Shown in pieces: positions 16,374 to 25,413 of a DNA stretch of 42,336 bases; positions within the stretch are counted from its first letter, which is position 1, and every line of letters starts with the position of its first letter. Location: assembly GCA_030748895.1 (NCBI GenBank), contig JASMLC010000001.1, forward strand, positions 1 through 42,336, read 5' to 3'. Source of the stretch: Candidatus Poseidoniia archaeon. Lineage in GTDB: Archaea > Thermoplasmatota > Poseidoniia > MGIII > CG-Epi1. Under the pieces are notes generated by a model. It had not been told where the DNA came from. It did not search any database and saw nothing but the letters and a program-made list of their open reading frames with translations. A program made the translations under genes and the position numbers.

Positions 16374-17821
16374 TAGACGCCGCAATCTGGGACATCGGCT
16401 ACCTTGTGGCGGCGCTGCTCTTTATTCTGGGGCTGAAGAAGCTGAGCCACCCGCGCACCGCACCGACGGGGAACCTCTACGGCGCGAGCGGGATGCTGCT
16501 CGCTGTTATTGTCACGCTAGCGCGTATAGAGGACTCTGGGACCGGTATCATCGGCTGGGAGCTCATCATCGGCGGGCTCGCGCTCGGCGCCGTCATCGGC
16601 ACCTGGATGGCGCTGCGTGTCGAGATGACCGGCATGCCGGAGATGGTCGCACTCTTCAACGGCTTCGGCGGCGGTGCGTCGGCGCTGGTCGCGCTCTCGG
16701 AAGTGCTCAAGCGTATTGATGCCGGACCAGGCGGGGACCTCCTTGGCGGAATTCCGTCAGATGATACCACGCTCTGGGTACTCTGGATAGCGATTGGCCT
16801 TGCGGGGCTGGTCGGCTGGATTACGCTTTCCGGCAGCCTGGTCGCGATGATGAAGTTGAAGGGTGGATTCAGCCTGCCGGGCGGCAAATGGGTCAGGTTC
16901 CCGACCTGGGGACCGCCGTGGCTCAACGCCGTCAAGGTGCTGCTGCTCATTGCCTGCTTTGCATTCATCTGGCTCTCAATCCAGGAGCCAACCAACGCGC
17001 AGTGGATTTACGGGCTGATTGGCTGCGCATCGCTGCTCGGCATCCTGTTCGTGCTCCCCATCGGCGGCGCCGACATGCCGGTCGTCGTCAGCCTGCTCAA
17101 TTCGCTCTCCGGCATCGCCGCCGCGTTCACCGGTTTCGTGCTGATGAACAACGTGCTGATTATCGCCGGCTCGATGGTCGGCGCGGCGGGGCTCATCCTG
17201 ACTTTCATCATGTGCAAGGCGATGAATCGTGAGCTGCGCGACGTGCTCTTCAAGGCGTTCGGCGGCAGCGGCGACCGCGAAACGGTCACCCGCACGAAAG
17301 TCGGCAGCGACCCCGACGAAGTCGCGATGCTCTGCGACGGGATTTCCAAGTGTATCATCGTTCCCGGCTACGGGATGGCGGTCTCGCAGTGCCAGCACCA
17401 GGTGCGCGAGTTCGCCGAAATTCTCGAGGCGCGCAATTGCGAAGTAAAGTACGGCATCCACCCGGTCGCGGGGCGCATGCCGGGCCACATGAACGTGCTG
17501 CTGGCCGAGGCGAACGTGCCGTACGAGCAGCTAATCGAGCTGGAGCACATCAACTCCGAGTTCGCCGACACCGACGTTGTGCTGGTTGTCGGCGCCAACG
17601 ACACCGTCAACCCCGCCGCGCGCAGCGGCGAGGGGCCGCTGGCAGGGATGCCCATCCTCGACGTCGACAAGGCGCGCGTGGTCGTGATGGTCAAGCGCTC
17701 GCTCTCGGTCGGCTACGCCGGCGTCGACAACGACCTGTTCTACGAGGACAATACGATGATGCTCTTCGGCGACGGCAAGGAAATGATGACGCAGCTGGTC
17801 CAGGCGATGAAGGAGCTATAG
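16370..17821 (+). CDS. pntB: NAD(P)+ transhydrogenase, subunit beta
   Basis: 483 residues from a GTG overlapping the pntAB stop. Residues 1-290 hold about eight to nine membrane helices of domain II, including the conserved LFNGFGGGASALVA and LPIGGADMPVVVSLLNSLSG segments. Residues 305-483 are the NADP(H)-binding domain III with VPGYGMAVSQCQ, GIHPVAGRMPGHMNVLLAEA, VVGANDTVNPAA and KRSLSVGYAG. It is the last gene of the operon. Its stop is shared with the convergent rad50 gene on a CTATAG palindrome, so no intergenic terminator exists. Confidence 0.96.
   Translation: MIDAAIWDIGYLVAALLFILGLKKLSHPRTAPTGNLYGASGMLLAVIVTLARIEDSGTGIIGWELIIGGLALGAVIGTWMALRVEMTGMPEMVALFNGFGGGASALVALSEVLKRIDAGPGGDLLGGIPSDDTTLWVLWIAIGLAGLVGWITLSGSLVAMMKLKGGFSLPGGKWVRFPTWGPPWLNAVKVLLLIACFAFIWLSIQEPTNAQWIYGLIGCASLLGILFVLPIGGADMPVVVSLLNSLSGIAAAFTGFVLMNNVLIIAGSMVGAAGLILTFIMCKAMNRELRDVLFKAFGGSGDRETVTRTKVGSDPDEVAMLCDGISKCIIVPGYGMAVSQCQHQVREFAEILEARNCEVKYGIHPVAGRMPGHMNVLLAEANVPYEQLIELEHINSEFADTDVVLVVGANDTVNPAARSGEGPLAGMPILDVDKARVVVMVKRSLSVGYAGVDNDLFYEDNTMMLFGDGKEMMTQLVQAMKEL
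17816..17821. other. Shared palindromic stop of pntB and rad50
   Basis: CTATAG gives TAG on both strands, so the two convergent genes overlap by 6 nt. Confidence 0.9.
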
Positions 17822-19912
17822 TTCCCGCAGCACGGTTCCCCGCTCTTCGTCCAGCACCAGTTCCCACACATGGGGCAGGTGGTCCTTGACGGACTCGATA
17901 TGCGTCACCAGGATGACCTGTCCGACTGACCGTGCCATGCGCTCGAGCCCTTCCAGCACCCGCCGCTGCCGCAGCTCGTCCTGCGAGCCGAGCACCTCGT
18001 CGAGCACCACCAGCCCCATCTCGGTCCCGGCGCGCTCGGACAGCAGCTGCGAGATGCTCAACCGCAAGGCGAGGCTGAATGCATCAGCCTCGCCGCCCGA
18101 GAAGCGGTCGAGCGAGTGCGCCTCGACCCCGTCGAACACCTTCAGGCTGTAGTCGCTGCCGTCAATCTCGACCTGCGTGTAGCGCCCGTCGGTGAGCTGC
18201 GCCAGCCGGCGCGAAGTGTGCGCCGCCAGCGTCGGGGCGATGCGGCTGGTGATGTGGGAGCGGAAGCCTTTCAGCAATTGCTCGAGCAGCCCAAACCGCT
18301 CCAGCTCCGCCTCGGCGTCGCCGATTTGCGCCTGTGCGCGCTCGACTCGCTCCAGCTCGGCCTGCTTCGCCTCCAGCTTCCCGGCGTGCGCCTTCAGCTC
18401 CCCGCGATGCCGTTCGAGCGCCAGCTTCGCCTCCGACAGCGCGGCCGCCACCGCCTCGCGCTGCTGCCGCGCATTGGCGTGCGCCTGCGGGTCGAATTCC
18501 AGCTTCGTGAGCGCCGCGTGCGCCGCTTCCTGCTCGGTGCGGGCCGCCTGCTCTCCCGTCTGTAGCTCGGCCAGCTGCTGCTCCAGCTCGGGCTTGCGCG
18601 CCAGTACCTGCTCAAGGTCGCGCAGCCGCGCCAGCTGCGCCGCGTGCTCCGCTTCCGCGCCACGCAGCTTCTCTTCCTGCTTGCCGAGCGCCGCCCTGCG
18701 GCTGGCGGTCGCCTCGCGAGTTTGCGCCAGCGCTTCGAGCGCCGCGCGCGTTTCCCGCTGTTGCTGCTCGAGCGCCCCGATTTCGCCCGCGATGCGCTCC
18801 ATCAGCGCCGCGCCATGCTCGCCGAGCGGCCGCTCACAGGTAGGGCATTCGCTCTCGGCGCCCAGTTCGTGAATCTCTCGCAGGTGTTTTTGTCCGTTCA
18901 CCAGCTCGCGGCCGTTGGCCGCGAGCGCGGCATCCAGCTTCCCCTTCCCGGCGGCGAGTTCCTGTAGCTCTTTTTCGACCGCAGCCTGCTTTTCCCGCAG
19001 CGCCGCCAGCTTCCCGGGAGCGTCGCTGGCAGCGGTCGCCGTGCGGAGCTCAACGGCTTCCTTTTCTTTTTTATAGCTATTGTCAAGAGATTTCTGCGCA
19101 TTCTGCAGCCGCTCTCCAGCCAGTTTCAGCGCACTCTGCGCCGCGTCGCGACGCTTCTCGGCAGCGCGATATTGCTCGGCGTTCGCCTCCGCCTGCTCCC
19201 ACGCCTTGACCGCCTGCGCGTCCTGTTGCGTGGCCGTTCCCAGCGCGGTTTCCAGCGGCTCGCCCGCCTTACCGAGCGCTGCCGAGCGCTCCTGTAGCGC
19301 GGCCAGCTCCGCCGCGAGCCGCGGCTGGAGCGGCTCGCCGTTGCGCGCGACTAGCTGGCTGCGCAGTCCCTCGAGCCGGTTGCCCAGGTCGCGCTTCTGC
19401 TGCCGCGCTCGCTGGCCCGCTTCCCTGACGTCGGAAATCCGCAATAGCCGCTCAACCGCCTGTCGCCGCGGCTCGCTCGACATGCTGACGAACTTGTCCA
19501 GCTCGCCTTGACGCGTGAAAATCGAAGCGTAGAAAGTCTGGTAGTCCATCCGCAGCAGTCGCTCGGCGACGTAGTCGGCGACCTCGCGCGCACCTTCGGC
19601 CAGTAGCTCGTCACCGCGCGCCAGCTCGGCGGTCGTCGATGACGGCTTCAGCACCCGTTCGAGCCGGAATGCCTCGCCGCCAAGATCGAACTCCAGCCGC
19701 ACCCGACAGGGGTCGCTGGCGCCGATGGTGGCGACCGCCTCCGCCCGCGTGCGCACCGCTGGTGTCCCGTAGAGCGCCCACGCGACCGCCTCGAGCAGCG
19801 ACGACTTGCCGGCGCCGTTGTGGCCGACGATGCCGAGCACCCCGTCGGGGAACTCCACTTGCAGGCGACGGATGGAACGGTAGTTGCGGATGGCTAGTGA
19901 GCGCAGCCTCAC
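17816..19912 (-). CDS. rad50: DNA double-strand break repair ATPase Rad50
   Basis: 698 residues, shorter than many archaeal Rad50s (which approach 900), mainly through shorter coiled-coil arms. Walker A is GHNGAGKSS near residues 30-38. The zinc hook CPTC (C356, C359) sits at mid-protein, flanked by long Glu/Ala/Lys-rich coiled coils. The C-terminal half has the ABC signature DRFSGGEADAFSLALRLSI and Walker B LVVLDEVLG with a D-loop and THIESVKDH. Rad50 clamps DNA ends and controls the Mre11 nuclease. It overlaps mre11 by 4 nt (start ATG at 19912). HerA/NurA, often next to these genes in archaea, are absent here. Confidence 0.96.
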   Translation of the reverse strand: MRLRSLAIRNYRSIRRLQVEFPDGVLGIVGHNGAGKSSLLEAVAWALYGTPAVRTRAEAVATIGASDPCRVRLEFDLGGEAFRLERVLKPSSTTAELARGDELLAEGAREVADYVAERLLRMDYQTFYASIFTRQGELDKFVSMSSEPRRQAVERLLRISDVREAGQRARQQKRDLGNRLEGLRSQLVARNGEPLQPRLAAELAALQERSAALGKAGEPLETALGTATQQDAQAVKAWEQAEANAEQYRAAEKRRDAAQSALKLAGERLQNAQKSLDNSYKKEKEAVELRTATAASDAPGKLAALREKQAAVEKELQELAAGKGKLDAALAANGRELVNGQKHLREIHELGAESECPTCERPLGEHGAALMERIAGEIGALEQQQRETRAALEALAQTREATASRRAALGKQEEKLRGAEAEHAAQLARLRDLEQVLARKPELEQQLAELQTGEQAARTEQEAAHAALTKLEFDPQAHANARQQREAVAAALSEAKLALERHRGELKAHAGKLEAKQAELERVERAQAQIGDAEAELERFGLLEQLLKGFRSHITSRIAPTLAAHTSRRLAQLTDGRYTQVEIDGSDYSLKVFDGVEAHSLDRFSGGEADAFSLALRLSISQLLSERAGTEMGLVVLDEVLGSQDELRQRRVLEGLERMARSVGQVILVTHIESVKDHLPHVWELVLDEERGTVLREL

Positions 19913-21033
19913 TGGTTGCCCCCGAGCAGTTCTGCGGCGTGCTCCAGCAGCCAGTCGCGGTCGGCCGGCTTTTGCAGGGGCTGGCCAGTCAGGTAGTCGC
20001 GGAACTCCTCCAGCAGCGTTCCCAGTTCGGGCGCCGCCTGTAGTTCGACGGTCGTGTCGCTGAACTCGGGGTTTAGCGCGTAGTTGATGGCGCCGCCCGC
20101 AGCATGCAGCAGCGCCCGCCGGTCAACCGTCGCCCACTCCTCACGCGAGACGTTCCAGATGCGCTGCCGGACTACCTTGTCGTCGGGGGCGGTCGCCTCG
20201 AGTTGTGCGAGCAGCCGCTCGGTCAGCCCCTCCCCGCCACCGCCAGCAGCTATGTCCTGGCAGTCATAACTTAATGTAACGAATTGTCGGCACGCAATTT
20301 CGTGGTGCTCGACCTGCGGGCCGGGCAGCTCGACGATAGCGTAGCCTTTCGGCTCTTTTTCCTCGGAGAAGGAGAAGCGTTCGTTGGAGCCGCAATACCA
20401 GGTGTTGTGCCCCAGCGCGGTGAATTCGTGGTAATGCCCTAGTGCGACGTAGTCCCAGCCGCCCTGTAGCGTCGCGTCGGGGAGTGCCGCCTGGTTCAGC
20501 TCGCTGTTGCGGAACTCCTTGATTCCGGAAACGGCGCCATGCGTGACGAGCAGGTTCAGCTCCGCGTCGGGGTCTGGCCGTGCCTCGCCGACGCGCTCCG
20601 CCAGCTGGCCCGAGTGCGCCACGGCCGTAACGAGCAGGTCGCCGATGGCGACCTGCTCGGGCTTCCCCGCGAAGAGCGGGTGGATGTTGGGAATCCGCCG
20701 TAAAAGCCGGAAGACGTGGCCGGTCTCGCGCAGCCGCGGCGTCTCGTGGTTGCCGGCGACGATGATTGTCGGGAGCCCCGCTTGCGAGAGCCGGTGCAGC
20801 CCCCCGAGCGCACGGTCGATGGCGCGGTTGCTCGGCCGCACCCGGTCGAACAGGTCGCCGGCGTGGATGACCACGTCCGGTCTGGCGGCGATGGCCGCCT
20901 CAATCAGCCGGTCCCACGCCGCGTAAACATCGGCCTCACGCAGGTTCAGCCCCGCGTCGGGTTCGCCTTCGGGGACGTGGCGGCTGTAGGCACGGTATCC
21001 CAAGTGGGTGTCTGCGCAGTGGAAAATCTTCAC
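19909..21033 (-). CDS. mre11: DNA double-strand break repair nuclease Mre11
   Basis: 374 residues from a GTG at 21033. All phosphodiesterase motifs are present: CADTHLGYRAYS (motif I), HAGDLFDRVRPSN (II), VAGNHE (III), VTHGAV and ALGHYHE (IV-V). These bind two Mn ions for 3'-5' exonuclease and endonuclease activity at broken ends. The capping and Rad50-binding region follows from about residue 260. It is transcribed away from trmJ from a TATA-like TAATAG 22-27 nt before the start, implying a leaderless mRNA. Confidence 0.96.
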   Translation of the reverse strand: MKIFHCADTHLGYRAYSRHVPEGEPDAGLNLREADVYAAWDRLIEAAIAARPDVVIHAGDLFDRVRPSNRAIDRALGGLHRLSQAGLPTIIVAGNHETPRLRETGHVFRLLRRIPNIHPLFAGKPEQVAIGDLLVTAVAHSGQLAERVGEARPDPDAELNLLVTHGAVSGIKEFRNSELNQAALPDATLQGGWDYVALGHYHEFTALGHNTWYCGSNERFSFSEEKEPKGYAIVELPGPQVEHHEIACRQFVTLSYDCQDIAAGGGGEGLTERLLAQLEATAPDDKVVRQRIWNVSREEWATVDRRALLHAAGGAINYALNPEFSDTTVELQAAPELGTLLEEFRDYLTGQPLQKPADRDWLLEHAAELLGGNQ

Positions 21034-21054
21034 GGAGGGGCGAGCGTCCCGGGT

Positions 21055-21087
21055 CTATTAGGAATTCCGGCGGGCTAACCCTATTAC
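21055..21087. promoter_or_regulatory. Divergent promoters of mre11 and trmJ
   Basis: TAATAG (21060-21055, minus) lies 22-27 nt before the mre11 GTG, and TATTAC (21082-21087, plus) lies 21-26 nt before the trmJ GTG. Both imply leaderless mRNAs within a 74-nt gap. Confidence 0.5.
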
Positions 21088-21107
21088 GCGCCGCTCGCTC
21101 GCGACCC

Positions 21108-21803
21108 GTGGCGACTATCGTACTCGTCGAGCCGCAGCATCCCGGCAACGTCGGCGCCGTCGCGCGAGTGATGGCCAATTTCGGCTGCCGCGAGCTATTG
21201 CTGGTCGGTGGCTGCGAGATTGACGACGACGCCATGGCGCGTGCCAAGGCGGGGCGACCACTGCTCGAATCCGCGCGGCGCGTCGATTCGCTCGCCGAAG
21301 CGCTGGCTGATGCGCCGCTCTCGGTCGCGACCAGCGGCATCGTCCCCGAAGGTGACAGTCGCTGGCAGCGCGAGCCGCACTCGGTCCGGGAGCTGCCCGA
21401 CTTGCTCGACGGCCGTGAGCCGGCGCTGGTGTTCGGGCGCGAGAATCACGGGCTTGACCGCACCGAGCTGGCGCTCTGCGACCTGACCGTGCAGGTGCCG
21501 ACCAGCCCGGAGTATCCGGTCCTGAACCTGTCGCACGCCGTCGGAATTCTGCTCTACGAACTGTTCAGTCGCGACGTCTTCCAGCGCCCCTATCGCCCCG
21601 ACCTGATTCCCCGTCGGGAAGTGGACCTGCTGGTCGAGCGCATCATGGAGGCGGTGCGGGCAAGCCGCTTCGCCGAGCGGCGGCTGCCGCGCGCCGAGAC
21701 GACACTGCGCCGCATCCTGGTGCGAGGCGAGATTGACGAATGGGACTACGAGACGCTGATGGGGATGTTCAAGGAGCTGCGGCCCCTGCGGAGGCGAACG
21801 TGA
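21108..21803 (+). CDS. trmJ: tRNA (cytidine/uridine-2'-O-)-methyltransferase TrmJ-like (SPOUT)
   Basis: 231 residues from a GTG. Residues 1-155 are the trefoil-knot SPOUT domain: IVLVEPQHPGNVGAVARVMANFG at the start, LVFGRENHGL in the middle and PVLNLSHAVGILLYE at the knot. These residues bind S-adenosylmethionine and the ribose 2'-OH. The helical tail from about 165 (DLLVERIMEAVRASRF to DYETLMGMFKELRPL) is characteristic of TrmJ, which methylates position 32 of tRNAs. It is the first gene of a tight three-gene operon. Confidence 0.9.
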   Translation: MATIVLVEPQHPGNVGAVARVMANFGCRELLLVGGCEIDDDAMARAKAGRPLLESARRVDSLAEALADAPLSVATSGIVPEGDSRWQREPHSVRELPDLLDGREPALVFGRENHGLDRTELALCDLTVQVPTSPEYPVLNLSHAVGILLYELFSRDVFQRPYRPDLIPRREVDLLVERIMEAVRASRFAERRLPRAETTLRRILVRGEIDEWDYETLMGMFKELRPLRRRT

Positions 21804-22279
21804 GCTACGTGATGGTGACCGGGCCGATGGGCGCCGGCAAGTCGACGCTGATGCGTTCGCTGCCGGAGCAGGCATCCTTCGCGCCCCCGCCCGGCGTGCC
21901 GGAGATGTTCCTTGACCATGCCTGTAGCTGTCGCACCCTGCAACTCTACGAAATCGACGAGCCGACCGCGCTGGGCGCGCGCTGGGCCGATTGGCTGCGC
22001 GCAGCCGACGCGTTCCTGCTGATAGCAACCGCGGCGGCGGGACCGGAGTCGGTCGCGCCGCTACTGGCGCACCTGCGCGGGACCTGTCCCGAAACGCCCT
22101 GCCTGCTTGTCGCCAGCCGCTGGCCGGACGGCAGCCGCGAAGCGTGGGAATTGCCGGGCGTCAGTGCGTTCGAAATGCTCGCACCGGGCACGGTCCTCGA
22201 CGAGGACCGCGCCCTTGCGGAGCCGGCCGATATCGAGCGCATACTCGCCCGGCTGCACAGCTTACTGGAGGGCGAGTGA
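21800..22279 (+). CDS. Degenerate small P-loop (GTPase-like) protein
   Basis: 159 residues from a GTG that overlaps the trmJ stop (GTGA). The N-terminus has a full Walker A, GPMGAGKST (7-15). The later layout recalls Ras/Arf-type GTPases (RTLQLYEID, then WLRAADAFLLIATAAAG, then CLLVASRWPDG). However, the DxxG motif is replaced (EIDEP) and the guanine-specifying NKxD position reads SRWPD. Nucleotide specificity is therefore unclear; it may bind without normal hydrolysis. I do not recognise a named family. The overlap on both sides suggests a working link with trmJ and the next gene. Confidence 0.7.
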   Translation: MSYVMVTGPMGAGKSTLMRSLPEQASFAPPPGVPEMFLDHACSCRTLQLYEIDEPTALGARWADWLRAADAFLLIATAAAGPESVAPLLAHLRGTCPETPCLLVASRWPDGSREAWELPGVSAFEMLAPGTVLDEDRALAEPADIERILARLHSLLEGE

Positions 22280-22668
22280 AGCCGGCGCAGCAGCAGCAGG
22301 TGCTCGAGCTGCTGCTGCGGCTGGCGCGCGAGAGCCTGGGCGAGCAGGATTTCGCGGCGCTCTTCGACGGGGAGCCGACGCGCATCAGCGAGGTCACGCT
22401 GGCGCTGCGCGACAACGAGCCGTTCCTGCGGCTGCTGCGAAGCCGGTTGGCAGCGGTTTCCCGCGTGGCCGGGGCGCTCGAGCTTCCCGGGGCCGGGCGG
22501 CTGGCGGAGTGGCTGGGCGACGACTGCGACCCCTGCCTGGTTGACCGTGCTGTTGAGGGCTACGACCTGCTCTACCGCATCCTGCTCGAGCTGGACGAGC
22601 TGCTGCTCTGGACCGGCTGGCCGCTGCTCGGGACGCTCCACGACCCGGCTGCCGCCCTGAAAGAATAA
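22276..22668 (+). CDS. Unknown helical protein
   Basis: 130 residues from a GTG overlapping the previous stop. The sequence is Leu/Glu/Arg-rich and predicted all-helical: QQQQVLELLLRLARESLG at the start, then FLRLLRSRLAAVSRVAGAL, ending in LLYRILLELDELLLWTGWP. One CDPC pair lies near residue 92. There is no signal peptide or membrane segment, and no family is recognised. Being coupled to the P-loop gene, it may be its partner or effector (inference). It ends 36 nt before ppdK, which has its own promoter. Confidence 0.7.
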   Translation: MKPAQQQQVLELLLRLARESLGEQDFAALFDGEPTRISEVTLALRDNEPFLRLLRSRLAAVSRVAGALELPGAGRLAEWLGDDCDPCLVDRAVEGYDLLYRILLELDELLLWTGWPLLGTLHDPAAALKE

Positions 22669-22672
22669 ATCC

Positions 22673-22678
22673 TTTTAT
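22673..22678 (+). promoter_or_regulatory. TATA-like box of ppdK
   Basis: TTTTAT lies 27-32 nt before the ATG at 22705, directly after the preceding stop codon. Confidence 0.5.
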
Positions 22679-22704
22679 GGGGGTCGACTGCGCCGTCGAG
22701 GCGT

Positions 22705-25413
22705 ATGAAAGAGAAGGCAGTCTACTCGTTCGGCGGCGGCAGTGCCGACGGCGACGCGACAATGAAGAACCTGCTCGGCGGCAAGGGAGCCAACCTGGCC
22801 GAGATGGCACAGCTGGGAATCCCGGTCCCGCCTGGCTTTACGATTACGACCGAGGTGTGCAACTGGTTCAACGACCACGACCGCACTTACCCCAAGGCGC
22901 TCGACAGCAGCGTACGCAAGGCGCTCGCTGCCGTCGAAGCGGAGCTCGGGCTGGAGTTCGGCGACCCCGCACAGCCACTGCTCGTCTCTGTGCGCTCCGG
23001 CGCCCGTGCGTCGATGCCGGGGATGATGGAGACGGTGCTCAACGTCGGGCTGAACGACGAGACGCGCGAAGGGCTGATTGCGGAGAGCGGCGACGCGCGC
23101 TTCGTCTACGACGCGCAGCGGCGGCTAATCCAGATGTATTCCGATGTGGTGATGGAAAAGGCGGCTGGAATCGAGCCGGCCGAAGGCGAAGGTATTCGGG
23201 CGCAGCTGGAGCACGAGCTGGAAAAGTTCAAGGAAAAGCGGGGCGTCACCGACGACACCGACCTTTCAGCAGACGACTTGAAGTTACTCGTAGTTACGTA
23301 CCGGGCTAAAGTCCTGGAAGTCCTCGGGAAGGAGTTCCCGGAGGACCCGTGGGAGCAGCTCTGGGGCGCGATTACCGCTGTCTTCCTGTCGTGGAACGGC
23401 AAGCGCGCCATTGCCTACCGGAGTATCGAGGGACTGCCCGACGAGTGGGGCACCGCGGTCAACGTGCAGGCGATGGTTTTCGGCAACCTTGGCGAGGAAT
23501 CGGCGACCGGCGTTGCGTTCACCCGCAACCCCGCCACCGGCGAGAACGCCTTCTACGGCGAGTGGCTGGCGCAGGCGCAGGGCGAGGACGTCGTCGCCGG
23601 CATCCGCACCCCCAATCCGCTCAACAGCCACAGCCGCACCGAGTATTCGGGCAATCTGCCCAGCCTGGAGGACGTGCATCCTGTCCCCTACGGCGAGCTG
23701 GATGAAATCCAGTGCTCGCTCGAGAAGCATTATCACGATATGCTCGACATCGAGTTCACCATCCAGTCCGGCCGCCTGTGGATGCTGCAGTGCCGCATCG
23801 GCAAGCGCAACGGCCCCGCCGCGGTGCGGATGGCGGCCGAGATGGAGCAGTCGGGGCAGATTTCGGCCGCAGAAGCGGTGATGCGCGTCACCCCGTCGCA
23901 ACTCGACGAGCTGCTGCACCCTATCGTCGACCCCGATGCCGAGAAAGTGGCGACGCTGCTCGCGAGCGGCCTGCCGGCCGGCCCGGGCGGTGCGACCGGG
24001 CGCGTGGTATTCACCGCTGACGATGCGGTCGAGTGGGCCGGTCGCGGCGAGCAGGTGGTGCTGGTGCGCGAGGAGACTAACCCCGAGGATGTCGCCGGCA
24101 TGCGCGCCGCCGTGGCAATCCTGACCGCGCGCGGCGGGATGACTTCGCACGCGGCGCTGGTCGCGCGCGGCTGGGGGATGTGCTGCATCGTCGGCGCAGG
24201 CGACCTGGAAATAGACGCCCCCGCTAGGCGATTCTCCGTCGGGGGCCACACCGTTGCGGAGGGCGATACAGTGACGCTCAACGGCACCGCCGGCAAGGTC
24301 TACGAGGGCGAACTGCCGCTAATCGAGACCGATGCTTCGAGCGAATACATGACTCATTTCCTTTCGCTCTGCGACCAGCATCGCAGGCTGAAGGTGCGCA
24401 CCAACGCCGACACGCCGGCCGACGCGCAGCGCGCGCTCGATTTCGGCGCCGAAGGCATCGGGCTGTTCCGCATCGAGCACATGTTCTACGGCGAGGGCTC
24501 CGAGGAGCCACTGTTCCACCTGCGCAAGATGATTATGGCCGGCTCCCCGATGGAGCGGCAGGCGGCGCTCGACGAGCTCTACCCGCACATGAAGGGCGAC
24601 ATCCGCGAGACGCTGCGCGCGATGGCGGGGCTGCCGGTAACCATCCGGCTGATGGACCCGCCGCTGCACGAGTTCATCCCGCACGAGCCGCAGGGGCAGG
24701 CGCAACTCGCCGATGCTTTGGGCATCGACGGCGCCGAGCTGGCGCGACGCGCTGAGCAGCTACGCGAGACCAACCCGATGATGGGGCACCGTGGCGTGCG
24801 GCTGGGAGTTACCTACCCCGAAATCACCGAGCTGCAAGCGAAGGCCGTGCTGGTTGCTGCCGCGGAGCTGCAGGCCGAGGGTGTCGCGGCGCTGCCGGAA
24901 ATCATGGTGCCGTTGACCGCGGCCGAGGCGGAATTCGTGCATCAGGACCGGCTCGTGCGGCGTGTCGCCGACGCGGTCGAGGCGGAGCACGGCTGCAAGC
25001 TGGATTACCTGGTGGGGACCATGATTGAAATCCCGCGCGCGACGCTTGTCGCCGGCAGGATTGCCGAGACCGCTGAGTTCTTTTCCTACGGCACCAACGA
25101 CCTGACGCAGATGACCTTCGGCTTCAGCCGCGACGACAGCGGCGGCTTCCTGCCCGAGTACGTCGGCCAGGGCATCCTGCCCGCCGACCCGTTCGCGACG
25201 CTCGATGCAGGAGTCGGCGAACTGGTCACAATCGGTATCGAGCGCGGCCGCGCAACCCGCCCCGACCTGAAAATTGGCATCTGCGGCGAGCACGGAGGCG
25301 ACCCCGCGTCGGTCGCCTTCTGCCACGCGGCCGGGATGGACTACGTCTCCTGCTCGCCGTTTCGCGTGCCGATTGCGAGGCTGGCGGCAGCGCAAGCGGT
25401 GTTGAATGGCTGA
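22705..25413 (+). CDS. ppdK: Pyruvate, phosphate dikinase
   Basis: 902 residues, full length. It interconverts pyruvate + ATP + Pi with phosphoenolpyruvate + AMP + PPi. The N-terminal ATP-grasp part starts KEKAVYSFGGGSADGDA and LLGGKGANLAEMAQLG. The swivelling phosphohistidine domain has GGMTSHAALVARG with catalytic His482. The C-terminal TIM barrel has GLFRIEHMF, MVPLTA, GTMIEIPRA and CGEHGGDP with the proton-donor Cys860. It can work in gluconeogenesis from pyruvate or in PPi-linked glycolysis. The downstream membrane-protein gene overlaps it by 8 nt. Confidence 0.97.
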   Translation: MKEKAVYSFGGGSADGDATMKNLLGGKGANLAEMAQLGIPVPPGFTITTEVCNWFNDHDRTYPKALDSSVRKALAAVEAELGLEFGDPAQPLLVSVRSGARASMPGMMETVLNVGLNDETREGLIAESGDARFVYDAQRRLIQMYSDVVMEKAAGIEPAEGEGIRAQLEHELEKFKEKRGVTDDTDLSADDLKLLVVTYRAKVLEVLGKEFPEDPWEQLWGAITAVFLSWNGKRAIAYRSIEGLPDEWGTAVNVQAMVFGNLGEESATGVAFTRNPATGENAFYGEWLAQAQGEDVVAGIRTPNPLNSHSRTEYSGNLPSLEDVHPVPYGELDEIQCSLEKHYHDMLDIEFTIQSGRLWMLQCRIGKRNGPAAVRMAAEMEQSGQISAAEAVMRVTPSQLDELLHPIVDPDAEKVATLLASGLPAGPGGATGRVVFTADDAVEWAGRGEQVVLVREETNPEDVAGMRAAVAILTARGGMTSHAALVARGWGMCCIVGAGDLEIDAPARRFSVGGHTVAEGDTVTLNGTAGKVYEGELPLIETDASSEYMTHFLSLCDQHRRLKVRTNADTPADAQRALDFGAEGIGLFRIEHMFYGEGSEEPLFHLRKMIMAGSPMERQAALDELYPHMKGDIRETLRAMAGLPVTIRLMDPPLHEFIPHEPQGQAQLADALGIDGAELARRAEQLRETNPMMGHRGVRLGVTYPEITELQAKAVLVAAAELQAEGVAALPEIMVPLTAAEAEFVHQDRLVRRVADAVEAEHGCKLDYLVGTMIEIPRATLVAGRIAETAEFFSYGTNDLTQMTFGFSRDDSGGFLPEYVGQGILPADPFATLDAGVGELVTIGIERGRATRPDLKIGICGEHGGDPASVAFCHAAGMDYVSCSPFRVPIARLAAAQAVLNG

